Below are positions 6,991 through 13,205 of a stretch of DNA of 18,124 nt, in pieces. Under the pieces are notes generated by a model. It was given only the letters and a program-made list of their open reading frames with translations. It ran no database searches and had not been told where the DNA came from. Position 1 is the first letter of the stretch, and each line of letters starts with the position of its first letter. Source of the DNA: JBBDIO01 sp040880365. Its GTDB lineage: Bacteria > Chloroflexota > Anaerolineae > Caldilineales > Caldilineaceae. The stretch spans positions 1 to 18,124 of the forward strand of contig JBBDIO010000197.1 in NCBI GenBank assembly GCA_040880365.1, read 5' to 3'. Made by a program: the position numbers and the translations under genes.

Positions 6991-7013
6991 AAAAGTCTCC
7001 AATAGTGTACCAG
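6989..7013 (-). repeat. Inner 25-bp imperfect inverted repeat, right copy
   Basis: Read on the minus strand it starts CTGGTACACTATTGG and ends GACTTTTTA, running directly into the merR -10 TATAAT. It differs from the left copy (5836-5860) at four positions, three of them G/A and one T/C. Confidence 0.75.
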
Positions 7014-7177
7014 GCTTTACAGGGTTTGATTTATTTCTAGCTAGCGTACACTTTTTTACGAGGTAAGTGAGCCAACAGAATTATAGATAATAGATGGCAG
7101 TCAAACTCATCTGCTATGCTAAAGGTCGGAAAACCAAAAGGGCATAGGAGGATAAGATGACTGCCACCCATCTGCAT

Positions 7178-7387
7178 TAGGAGTTACGCACTTCACACCG
7201 GTAGCCGATATATTTTGCTCGTGTGCTACCGCTGGTACGCGACTTCCACTGCGTAACTCCTACGTCATTAAACGAGGCTTGCGCTATTTGGTTGACAGAA
7301 CCGACCGGCGTGATTTGAGTATCTTTCGCATCGGCCCTGACATGATTGAACGTTTCTTAACCAACGGCAAGACCATTCCCATCCGGC
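7178..7387 (+). repeat. 210-bp repeat, copy 2 (hairpin plus transposase fragment)
   Basis: This is the partner of 4735-4944, 208 of 210 identical. Hairpin arms are 7178-7190 with 7250-7262, and inner arms 7199-7205 with 7225-7231. Here the hairpin sits at the junction between the transposase start and its C-terminal fragment, so it marks the site of the internal deletion. Confidence 0.9.
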
Positions 7388-7422
7388 TCTTGCCTTACTT
7401 TCAAAAAGTGTACGGTAGCTAG
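7261..7422 (+). pseudogene. Transposase C-terminal fragment, copy 2
   Basis: 54 codons ending at TAG 7420-7422. The sequence carries RRDLSIFRIG, ERFLTNGKTIPIR and the tail LLPYFQKVYGS, typical of IS4-like transposase C-termini as I recall them. The stop codon lies inside the flanking CTAG, so it appears to be contributed by the target site. There is no in-frame start, and the DDE catalytic region is gone. Confidence 0.6.
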
Positions 7423-7423
7423 T
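7389..7423 (-). repeat. 35-bp inverted repeat, right copy
   Basis: Exact inverse of 5008-5042. It is the natural 3' end of the insertion sequence at 7037-7422 and encodes its last transposase residues on the plus strand. Confidence 0.9.
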
Positions 7424-7478
7424 ACTCATTTTATACCCTGCGTTTATTCTCCTGATTCTACTTCTCGCTTTACTTTTC

Positions 7479-8342
7479 CTACGCCGTATCCATCTTCAAC
7501 ACATCGCGATAAAAGTCCGGCTGGCGTCCATCAATATCGGTGACGCCATATGCCCGCGCCAACGTGCCCGCGGCCAGCGTCTGCCCGCGCCAGCGCGCCA
7601 CCTGTTCATCACGCGCCAGCGCCGCCACCACCCGCGCCGCATAGTGGGTCGATTCGGTCTGTGCCAGCTCTTCTACCGTGTGCCACTGTTCGGCGTCGGT
7701 CTTATACATCTCGTAGATCAGCTTTGTACGCAGCCAGCCCGGCGCAACACCTACCACGCTCGCGCCGTGGGGCTGGAGATCGCGCGCCGTGGCAAAGGTG
7801 ATGCGATTGATGGCAGTCTTGGCCGTATCATAGGGCGCGCTGTCCAGATATTTGTCGGGGTGGGTCAGCACCGATGTGTTTACAACCAACCCGTGCCCCT
7901 GTTCCACCATCCAGGGCGCGGCGCAAAAGATCGCCACATAGGTAGAGCGCACACCAATCTGCAACATGCGATCCCAGCGCGCCAACGGCTGCTCCCAAAA
8001 CGGCGCGTTAAACGTCGCGTCGTGATCCTCATAACCGCCCCAGGCGTTATTCACCAACACATCCAGCCGCCCCTGTTCACGGCGCACGCGGGCAAACAGA
8101 GCCTCTACCTGCGCGTCGTCCCGCTGATCCAGCACCACCGGAATCCCCACGCCGCCCTGGGCATTCACCATTGCCGCGCTATCTTCCACCGTATCGCCCT
8201 CGAACCGGCTATGCCCCGCCGCGCCGCGCCCGGTCACATAGACGACTGCACCGGTTGCGCCCAATTCCGCGGCGATGGCCTGCCCCACCGACCGGCTTGC
8301 CCCCGTGACGATACACACTTTGCGCTGACCATTCTGATCCAT
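7479..8342 (-). CDS. Short-chain dehydrogenase/reductase (SDR), DHRS1-like
   Basis: 287 aa, NAD(P)-dependent Rossmann-fold oxidoreductase of the cytoplasm. The cofactor motif TGASRSVG is at residues 13-20, the NNAWG motif at 98-102, and the catalytic Ser157, Tyr171 and Lys175 (YDTAK) are all in place. The pattern VNNAWGG, FWEQPLARWD and a long C-terminal extension resembles the DHRS1-type SDRs; the substrate is unknown. The third glycine of TGxxxGxG is kept, but the central position reads Ser-Val rather than Gly-Ile, a mild deviation. AGGGAG/GAAGG lies before ATG 8342. The gene is divergent from a WYL regulator, which probably controls it. Its 3' end abuts the mobile island. Confidence 0.9.
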   Translation of the reverse strand: MDQNGQRKVCIVTGASRSVGQAIAAELGATGAVVYVTGRGAAGHSRFEGDTVEDSAAMVNAQGGVGIPVVLDQRDDAQVEALFARVRREQGRLDVLVNNAWGGYEDHDATFNAPFWEQPLARWDRMLQIGVRSTYVAIFCAAPWMVEQGHGLVVNTSVLTHPDKYLDSAPYDTAKTAINRITFATARDLQPHGASVVGVAPGWLRTKLIYEMYKTDAEQWHTVEELAQTESTHYAARVVAALARDEQVARWRGQTLAAGTLARAYGVTDIDGRQPDFYRDVLKMDTA

Positions 8343-8371
8343 TGACTGCCTTCTCCCTTTTGAGTAATAGA

Positions 8372-8406
8372 GTTTGGAAAATCGTATTGCAAACGGACTT
8401 CCAAAC
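8372..8406. promoter_or_regulatory. Inverted repeat in the SDR/WYL intergenic region
   Basis: GTTTGGAA (8372-8379) and TTCCAAAC (8399-8406) form an 8-bp perfect inverted repeat with a 19-bp spacer. It lies in the SDR promoter region. A two-site operator for a dimeric regulator is plausible, but no consensus SDR promoter was identified. Confidence 0.45.
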
Positions 8407-8424
8407 GCAGTCTAGCGCAAAAAG

Positions 8425-8453
8425 TTGACATCTATTGTCATATTTTTTATAGT
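8425..8453 (+). promoter_or_regulatory. Sigma70 promoter with overlapping operator for the WYL regulator
   Basis: TTGACA at 8425-8430, a 17-bp spacer and TATAGT at 8448-8453. The -35 is part of a perfect palindrome TGACA-N5-TGTCA (8426-8440), a likely operator for autoregulation. The predicted start site falls at about 8459-8460, on the ATG itself, so the mRNA is probably leaderless. Confidence 0.7.
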
Positions 8454-8459
8454 GGATTC

Positions 8460-9431
8460 ATGCGTGCCGACCGTTTGCTCAATATCCTGCTCATGCTGCA
8501 ACAGACACCCCGCATAACCGCCCAGGAAGTTGCCACGCGCCTGGAAGTCTCACCGCGCACGGTGCATCGCGATATGGAAGCCCTGAGCATGGCGGGGATT
8601 CCGGTCTATGCCGAACGCGGGCGCACGGGCGGCTATGCGCTGCTGGATAGTTTTCGCGCCGACCTGCACTATCTCACCCGCCCCGAAATTCAGGCCCTGT
8701 TTGTCAACAATCTGGGCGTGCTGCGCGATCTGGGCTTGCGCCAGGCCGCGGCGAGCGGAGAGCGTAAGCTGCGCCATGCCCTGCCCCCCGCCCTGGGTCA
8801 GGATGCCGAACGCGTGCGCCGCCACATTCTGGTAGATGGCGCGGGCTGGCGGCAGACCGCCGAAGATCATCCCTGTCTGACCCTGGTGCACGATGCGCTG
8901 TGGCAGGGACGCCAGATTCACATGACCTATACACGCGCCGATGGCTCGCGTCGCCGGCGCACGGTTCACCCCTGGGGCCTGGTTGCCAAAGGGCGGCTCT
9001 GGTATCTGGTGGCAGGCGTGGAAGATGCGCCGCGCACCTATCGCGTCGGGCGCATTGAGGATGCCGAAATCGCCGCCGAACCTGCGCATATCCCCGCCGA
9101 TTTTGATCTGGCGAGCTTCTGGGGCGAATCGGCGTCCCAGTTTGTGGCGAATCTGCCCCGCTATCCCGTGGCGATCTGGGCTTCGCCCGCGGGCGTCCAA
9201 CAGCTTCCGCGCGCGGGCTGGTATCTGCAAATTGAAGGCTATGGCGAGACCCGCGCCGATGGCTGGCAACAGATGCAACTGGTCTTTCACACGGCAGAGA
9301 CCGCCATTTCCTGTCTGGTCGGCTTTGGCGATCAGATAGAGGTTATCGAACCGGCAGCCGTACACTCTGGCATTATAGAATTAGCCAGGCGCGTGCTCCA
9401 GCGCGACCAGCATAGTGGGTCGAAGTTATGA
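8460..9431 (+). CDS. YafY-type transcriptional regulator, HTH plus WYL domain
   Basis: 323 aa. Residues 1-60 form an HTH_11/DeoR-like winged helix (ITAQEVATRLEVSPRTVHRD, then GIPVYAERGRTGGYAL). A helical middle follows, then the WYL domain (about 150-215) with the defining WYL at residues 181-183 in PWGLVAKGRLWYLVAG, and YRVGRI. The C-terminal WCX-like segment is about 225-315. WYL domains sense small ligands or nucleic acid; members regulate divergent genes. The start at ATG 8460 lacks any Shine-Dalgarno motif and coincides with the predicted transcription start. Divergent placement from the SDR gene suggests that gene as the target. All domains appear intact. Confidence 0.92.
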   Translation: MRADRLLNILLMLQQTPRITAQEVATRLEVSPRTVHRDMEALSMAGIPVYAERGRTGGYALLDSFRADLHYLTRPEIQALFVNNLGVLRDLGLRQAAASGERKLRHALPPALGQDAERVRRHILVDGAGWRQTAEDHPCLTLVHDALWQGRQIHMTYTRADGSRRRRTVHPWGLVAKGRLWYLVAGVEDAPRTYRVGRIEDAEIAAEPAHIPADFDLASFWGESASQFVANLPRYPVAIWASPAGVQQLPRAGWYLQIEGYGETRADGWQQMQLVFHTAETAISCLVGFGDQIEVIEPAAVHSGIIELARRVLQRDQHSGSKL

Positions 9432-9492
9432 GTCAAAATCGCGCGCCAAAACGACCAATTTGATTGAATTTTCAGATTCTGCGTAACTTTCC

Positions 9493-9522
9493 TTGACAAT
9501 CCAACGTCGATCCTCCTATACT
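9493..9522 (+). promoter_or_regulatory. Sigma70 promoter for the recombinase-like gene
   Basis: TTGACA at 9493-9498 and TATACT at 9517-9522 are separated by 18 bp. A 6-bp inverted repeat, TCGTAT(N5)ATACGA at 9522-9538, overlaps the start-site region and could be an operator. Confidence 0.65.
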
Positions 9523-9561
9523 CGTATCAACTATACGAAACACTGACAAGGAAATAATAGC

Positions 9562-10632
9562 ATGGCACCTGTAGAGGATTTGCAGACCGAAATGTTGGAA
9601 GCTGCGACAGAGGCGACACCCGCCCCCGGCATGATTCCCGCCACGCCCCCAGGCGACACTGTCGCCCAAGCGACGGCTGGTCAAGAGACGGCTGGTCAAG
9701 AGACGGACGCCCACGACGCGCCGGAGCTTGCGCCGCCGCTGCGCGCCGATAGCAGCCTGGAAAGCGCGGTTGCGGCGTTCAAGGAATATATGACCCGCAA
9801 AGGCTTCCGCGAAAATTCCATCAAAGCCTTTCTGAATGACCTCAAGATTCTCATGGAATTCGCCGGCCCTACCACGCGCCTGCTGAATATCCAGACCGCC
9901 ACGCTCAACGAATTTCTGGATTGGCTGCAACGGGGACGCGACTATCCCGACGGCAAAAAGGTGGAATGCAAGCCCAAGACGCTGGCGCGCCGCATCACCA
10001 CGCTCAAATCGTTTTTCAGTTGGCTGCACGGCATCGGCATTATCGGCACCGACCCGGCAGAACCGATTGTCCAGATTTCGGTGCGCACCCCCCTGCCCAC
10101 CATTCTCAACGACGGCGACCTGGGCAAGTTGCAAAACGCGGTGCAGGATTATCTGTTCGACCGCAAACGCCCCGATGCCCGGCCCTATCTCCTGTTCAAC
10201 CTGCTCTTGCAAACGGGCATGAAAAAGGCCGAATGTGCCGCGCTGCTCATCGAAGACATCGACGTGAGCAACCCCCAGTCGCCCACGGTCAACATCCGCT
10301 ATGAGGATGATACCCAGAAGCACAAAAACCGGACTCTGCCGCTCCATCCCGGCATCATTCCGGCTTTGAACCAGTATCTGCAACAATACAAGCCCGAAAA
10401 TATCCTCTTTCCCTGCACGCCGCGCAATCTGGAATATGTGCTGGATGACGTGGGCAAGCGCGCGGGCATCAAACGCGTGCAGGTAGGCTTTGAAACGCTG
10501 CGCTGGACCGCGGCCGTGCGCGATTTTCGCATGGGCGTGCCCGAAGAACAACTGCGCCAGAAAATGGGGCTGACCAAAATTTCCTGGCGCGACACCGGCG
10601 ACAAGATTCAACAGTTGACGGGACGAGTCTGA
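9562..10632 (+). CDS. Tyrosine-recombinase-fold protein lacking catalytic residues
   Basis: 356 aa. Residues 1-62 are a disordered Ala/Thr/Glu/Pro tail with a duplicated TAGQE unit. Residues 63-160 match the SAM-like core-binding domain of integrases (FKEYMTRKGFRENSIKAFLNDLKIL, abbreviated as F..YM..KG). Residues 180-350 match the phage-integrase catalytic fold. Key residues are changed: the first Arg of the TGxR motif is Lys221 (TGMKKAEC), the HxLR motif reads ETLR (E311, R314 kept), the LGH motif reads MGL (L337), and there is no tyrosine at all after residue 292. The strand K..KNRTLPL with a Lys is retained. It is therefore expected to bind DNA but not to cut or join it. It has its own promoter and terminator, and no attachment site was seen. 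Confidence 0.85.
   Translation: MAPVEDLQTEMLEAATEATPAPGMIPATPPGDTVAQATAGQETAGQETDAHDAPELAPPLRADSSLESAVAAFKEYMTRKGFRENSIKAFLNDLKILMEFAGPTTRLLNIQTATLNEFLDWLQRGRDYPDGKKVECKPKTLARRITTLKSFFSWLHGIGIIGTDPAEPIVQISVRTPLPTILNDGDLGKLQNAVQDYLFDRKRPDARPYLLFNLLLQTGMKKAECAALLIEDIDVSNPQSPTVNIRYEDDTQKHKNRTLPLHPGIIPALNQYLQQYKPENILFPCTPRNLEYVLDDVGKRAGIKRVQVGFETLRWTAAVRDFRMGVPEEQLRQKMGLTKISWRDTGDKIQQLTGRV
9673..9702. repeat. 15-bp in-frame tandem repeat
   Basis: ACGGCTGGTCAAGAG occurs twice (9673-9687, 9688-9702) and encodes TAGQE twice in the disordered N-terminal tail of the recombinase-like protein. Likely slippage. Confidence 0.9.
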
Positions 10633-10663
10633 GGGTAATTCCTGCTCCCAATCTGAAATAAAC

Positions 10664-10702
10664 AAAAAAAGCGCCGGCGTGTAGATCGCCGGCACTTTTT
10701 TT
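10664..10702. terminator. Bidirectional rho-independent terminator
   Basis: GCCGGCG (10673-10679) pairs with CGCCGGC (10687-10693) around a 7-nt loop. It is preceded by a run of A (10664-10670) and followed by a run of T (10696-10702), so it works for the recombinase-like gene and for the convergent DapA-like gene. Confidence 0.88.
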
Positions 10703-10728
10703 ATTTTCCTATCCTCCTGTCGGCCGCG

Positions 10729-11637
10729 TTATTCCGCGCCAAAGGGATAATAGTCGATGTCGTCCTGAATGGCTTCCAGCAGAATGCTGATTTCCCGCTT
10801 GTCTTCCTCATCCAGCGCGGCGGCCTCGGAGGGTGCGCGCTCGACCAGCGAAGTGAAGACCCCGCGCCGTTTGAGAATATAGCGCATGAAGGGGTGATTT
10901 TCGCGGATAATCAGAGGCAGCAGTCGGGTGTGCAGTTCGCGCGCCTTGGTCTCGTCGCCCTGCCACCAGATCTCCATAACCTTCGCCAACAGGTCGGCAA
11001 TCTCGCAGGCGGGCATACAGCCATCGGCTCCGCGGCGCAGCTCATCGGGCAGGAACTTGCCCGCCGCGCCGCCGAAAATGCACTTCACCCGGTCGCCCAC
11101 CAGGTCATAGACTTCGCTGATATAGCGTGGCCCCGGCGGACGTTCCTCTTTGATATACTCAATCGAAGGCACATCATCCAGCAATTTGAGAATCTGCTCG
11201 CCCGTGAGCGGTGAATAGGCCGCGGCGTTCTGCACCATAATTGGCCCGTCATAGACTTCGGCCATGCGCTTGTACATGTCCATGTGGATCTGGGCATTGG
11301 TGCGCGCCGGGGCCATTGCGATGATGCAATCGGCGCCTGCCTTTTGGGCCGCGCGGGCAAAGGTCAACACCTGGGGCACCGAGACGCCCGAACAGCCAAA
11401 GACCACCGGCAGCCGCCCGTTCACCTCTTCCATCACCACATCCAGGCCGCGGATGCGCTCTTCTTCACCCAAAAAGTAAAATTCGCCCACCATCACGGGC
11501 CAGACAATGCCATGCTGCCCGCTGGTGCAACAGAAATTCGCCACCGCGCGCAAATCTTCCGTGTGAATTTCATAATTGTCGCGATAGGGTGTGGGCAACA
11601 GCCCAAACACACCTTTCATGTGATCAAAACGTGCCAT
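10729..11637 (-). CDS. DapA-superfamily lyase, probably a keto-deoxy sugar-acid dehydratase/aldolase
   Basis: 302 aa, the usual length for the dihydrodipicolinate synthase/N-acetylneuraminate lyase barrel. The Schiff-base lysine is Lys163 (YIKEE). Two DHDPS hallmarks are altered: GTTGE reads VMVGE (48-52), and the YNxP segment that carries the catalytic Tyr reads VQNAAAYSPLTG (135-146). The segments VGEF.FL.EEER, PIMVQNA and the IKEERP region resemble 2-keto-3-deoxy-arabonate/gluconate dehydratases of this superfamily as I recall them. A role in sugar-acid breakdown is therefore likelier than lysine synthesis. GAGGAG precedes ATG 11637. Same strand as the membrane and UlaG-like genes upstream, divergent aldolase beyond, so a carbohydrate module is plausible. 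The exact substrate is not determinable. Confidence 0.82.
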   Translation of the reverse strand: MARFDHMKGVFGLLPTPYRDNYEIHTEDLRAVANFCCTSGQHGIVWPVMVGEFYFLGEEERIRGLDVVMEEVNGRLPVVFGCSGVSVPQVLTFARAAQKAGADCIIAMAPARTNAQIHMDMYKRMAEVYDGPIMVQNAAAYSPLTGEQILKLLDDVPSIEYIKEERPPGPRYISEVYDLVGDRVKCIFGGAAGKFLPDELRRGADGCMPACEIADLLAKVMEIWWQGDETKARELHTRLLPLIIRENHPFMRYILKRRGVFTSLVERAPSEAAALDEEDKREISILLEAIQDDIDYYPFGAE

Positions 11638-11651
11638 ACCGTTCTTCTCCT

Positions 11652-11687
11652 CTGTAAATGTTTGCTCTGCTGTAAATGTTTACTCTG
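11652..11687. repeat. 18-bp tandem repeat at the DapA-like promoter
   Basis: Two 18-bp units, 11652-11669 and 11670-11687, share 17 bases; each contains CTGTAAATGTTT. They lie between the predicted -10 and the ribosome site of the DapA-like gene, overlapping the likely start point, where a repressor would bind. Confidence 0.85.
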
Positions 11688-11688
11688 A

Positions 11689-11717
11689 TTGTTATTCGGC
11701 AGGAAAGTCAGCCGCAA
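11689..11717 (-). promoter_or_regulatory. Possible promoter of the DapA-like gene
   Basis: On the minus strand TTGCGG (11717-11712) and TAACAA (11694-11689) are 17 bp apart. The match is moderate. It would let the DapA-like gene be expressed apart from the membrane-protein gene whose stop lies just upstream. Confidence 0.35.
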
Positions 11718-11727
11718 GAGATTGTGT

Positions 11728-12114
11728 TTATGCGCCCAATAGCCGGGGCACGCCGATGCTCGCCAGATACAGCGCACCCGTGACAGGCACCATCCACAAC
11801 ACGCCGCGCAGAATCCGCGCGCCCAGGCGCTGGGTCACCACACCGCGCCGCAGATAATGTTCCATAAAGAGCACATAGCTCAGCAACAGCGCAATAATCA
11901 GAATCGGCGCAACCGTGTCGACCCCGTTCATTATCCACGGCCCCCACACGGGCAGAAAGCCCAGATATATCCCGCGGATCAGCGTTGCGCAATAGAGACC
12001 CACGGCCACAAATCCGGCCCAGGTCACATAGCACAGCGCATAGCGGGCCAGCCGTTGGCCCAGACTCATTTCCTGCCACTCGCGAGAGTCGTGCAGTGGC
12101 TCATACGACGCCAT
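11728..12114 (-). CDS. Small membrane protein with three predicted helices
   Basis: 128 aa if started at ATG 12114, which has AGGA eight nt upstream; ATG 12123 would add three residues (MVN). Hydrophobic stretches are visible at about residues 28-50 (ALCYVTWAGFVAVGLYCATL), 65-87 (TVAPILIIALLLSYVLF) and 103-123 (ILRGVLWMVPVTGALYLA). Basic residues between helices 2 and 3 suggest a cytoplasmic loop. I do not recognise the family. It lies between the UlaG-like hydrolase and the DapA-like lyase on the same strand, with gaps of about 110 and 90 nt. A transport accessory role would fit, but this is only positional inference. The overlapping frame 11708-12079 is discarded because this one has better hydrophobic structure and start context. 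Confidence 0.7.
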   Translation of the reverse strand: MASYEPLHDSREWQEMSLGQRLARYALCYVTWAGFVAVGLYCATLIRGIYLGFLPVWGPWIMNGVDTVAPILIIALLLSYVLFMEHYLRRGVVTQRLGARILRGVLWMVPVTGALYLASIGVPRLLGA

Positions 12115-12136
12115 GTTCACCATCCTGAAAAGCTAC

Positions 12137-12167
12137 CCGACAAGCGCCGTAACACCGGCTTTGTCGG
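12137..12167. terminator. Hairpin between the UlaG-like and membrane-protein genes
   Basis: CCGACAA (12137-12143) pairs with TTGTCGG (12161-12167) around an 17-nt G/C-rich loop. Only a short T4 follows on the minus strand, so it is a partial terminator or mRNA-processing structure at best. Confidence 0.35.
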
Positions 12168-12234
12168 TACCCTGTGATCAATTTGACTGCAAACGCAAAC
12201 CCATTTGGGCGTGCGCCTGCCTGTGGCCGCCTGC

Positions 12235-13026
12235 TCACGCGCGATAGACAACCGCATCGTCATAGGGAATGATCAACCGTTCGGGACCATCTGCCGGGAA
12301 CGAATCGGCCCATTCCTGGGGATCATAGTTGCGCGCCACGAAGCAATAGTAGTGCGCGGGCACGGCAGTCTTCAGGCCCAGCTTCTGCGCCATCTTCACC
12401 GAACCCTCGAAGAAAGGGAACTCGCCTTCGCGGGGGTGGGTGGTGAGAAAACCGATGTGGGGGTTCAACGCCTTGATGGGGTCAATCAGCTCATCGTGTT
12501 CGGCAAAGGTGTTAATGGGGTCGCCCGAAATATAGACGTTGACGCCCGACGCTGCAACCACATAGCCCAGATGCTGCACATCCGGCGGCTTGATGCCATC
12601 TTCGGGCGCGCCGCCGGGCGGTTTGGCCCAGACCACATGCGCCTGCATGGTGCCCAGCGCCGTGGTGTCGCCGGCCTGGATGGTTGTCAGGCGGTCGGCG
12701 GGGATGCCATTTTTCGCCAGATTCTCGGTGCTTTCCGACGGGCCGACAAACTGGCAACTCGGAAAAGCCGCATGGATGCGCAAGCACGATTCCACACAGG
12801 TATGGTCGCCGTGATTGTGGGTCAGCAGCACAAAACTGGTGGGCAGGGTGGTCTCATCCAAGGGCGGTTCGGCGTGAATATAACGTTCTGGCGGGCGTTC
12901 GTGGGGAAAATAGGGATCCACCTGCACCACCGTGCCCCCATGATCCTTCAACGCAAACGAGCTTTGCCCGAACCAGTGAATCCCCACGGTACCCTCGGAA
13001 ACCTGGAGCGAAGAAAATGCATGCAT
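12235..13026 (-). CDS. Metallo-beta-lactamase-fold hydrolase, UlaG-like
   Basis: 263 aa, cytoplasmic. The metal motif HNHGDH is at residues 70-75 (H70, H72, D74, H75). Further ligands are offered by the GDPINTF aspartate and the PAHYYCF histidine near the C-terminus. The opening IHWFGQSSFALK is characteristic of the UlaG-type subfamily, whose namesake opens the lactone ring of L-ascorbate 6-phosphate; many relatives have other or unknown substrates. GAGGAG sits 8-13 nt before ATG 13026. The gene is divergent from a class II aldolase, a pairing that recalls the ula (ascorbate) pathway, but no PTS or kinase genes are present. The specific lactonase function is therefore unproven. Confidence 0.87.
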   Translation of the reverse strand: MHAFSSLQVSEGTVGIHWFGQSSFALKDHGGTVVQVDPYFPHERPPERYIHAEPPLDETTLPTSFVLLTHNHGDHTCVESCLRIHAAFPSCQFVGPSESTENLAKNGIPADRLTTIQAGDTTALGTMQAHVVWAKPPGGAPEDGIKPPDVQHLGYVVAASGVNVYISGDPINTFAEHDELIDPIKALNPHIGFLTTHPREGEFPFFEGSVKMAQKLGLKTAVPAHYYCFVARNYDPQEWADSFPADGPERLIIPYDDAVVYRA

Positions 13027-13042
13027 GAGCGATATACTCCTC

Positions 13043-13077
13043 TATATTGACTGTTATATTGACTGTATACTGACCGA
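13043..13077. repeat. 12-bp direct repeats in the divergent promoter region
   Basis: TATATTGACTGT occurs twice in tandem (13043-13054, 13055-13066), followed by a degenerate third unit (ATACTGACCGA). They lie directly upstream of the UlaG-like ribosome site. Spacing close to a helical turn suggests a regulator site. Confidence 0.8.
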
Positions 13078-13205
13078 AATGCAGTCTGGTTTGATCGGTG
13101 CGGCTTGCTTCGGGCGCAAAATGCGCTAGACTATGCACCAGACGCACGCGCGACAACAATCCGCCACCCAACCACCGATCCGACTGCACACTAGAATATG
13201 GGATT

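Larger units (their letters stand above)
7037..7422 (+). mobile_element. Internally deleted insertion sequence remnant
   Basis: The left end (CTAGCTAGCGTACAC, 7037-7051) mirrors the right end (GTGTACGGTAGCTAG, 7408-7422) with a single mismatch, giving terminal inverted repeats flanked by CTAG. Inside are a ribosome site (AGGAGG 7146-7151), ATG 7157 opening a frame MTATHLH that stops on TAG at 7178, the 85-bp hairpin unit, and the transposase C-terminus. The catalytic middle is missing, so the element cannot move itself but might be moved in trans. CTAG at both ends is probably the target-site duplication. Confidence 0.65.

Noticed and set aside
9432..9561. Attachment site or phage next to the recombinase-like gene
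   Set aside because: No tRNA, no flanking direct repeats and no phage genes were found; the protein lacks the catalytic residues anyway.
11708..12079. 123-aa frame overlapping the small membrane protein
   Set aside because: It is Cys/Gly/Arg-rich in a different frame; the frame from 12114 shows three clean hydrophobic helices and an AGGA site.
13098..13205. N-terminal extension of the class II aldolase
   Set aside because: Arg/Cys-rich sequence absent from the family; the cluster of ATG codons at 13206 fits the family length.
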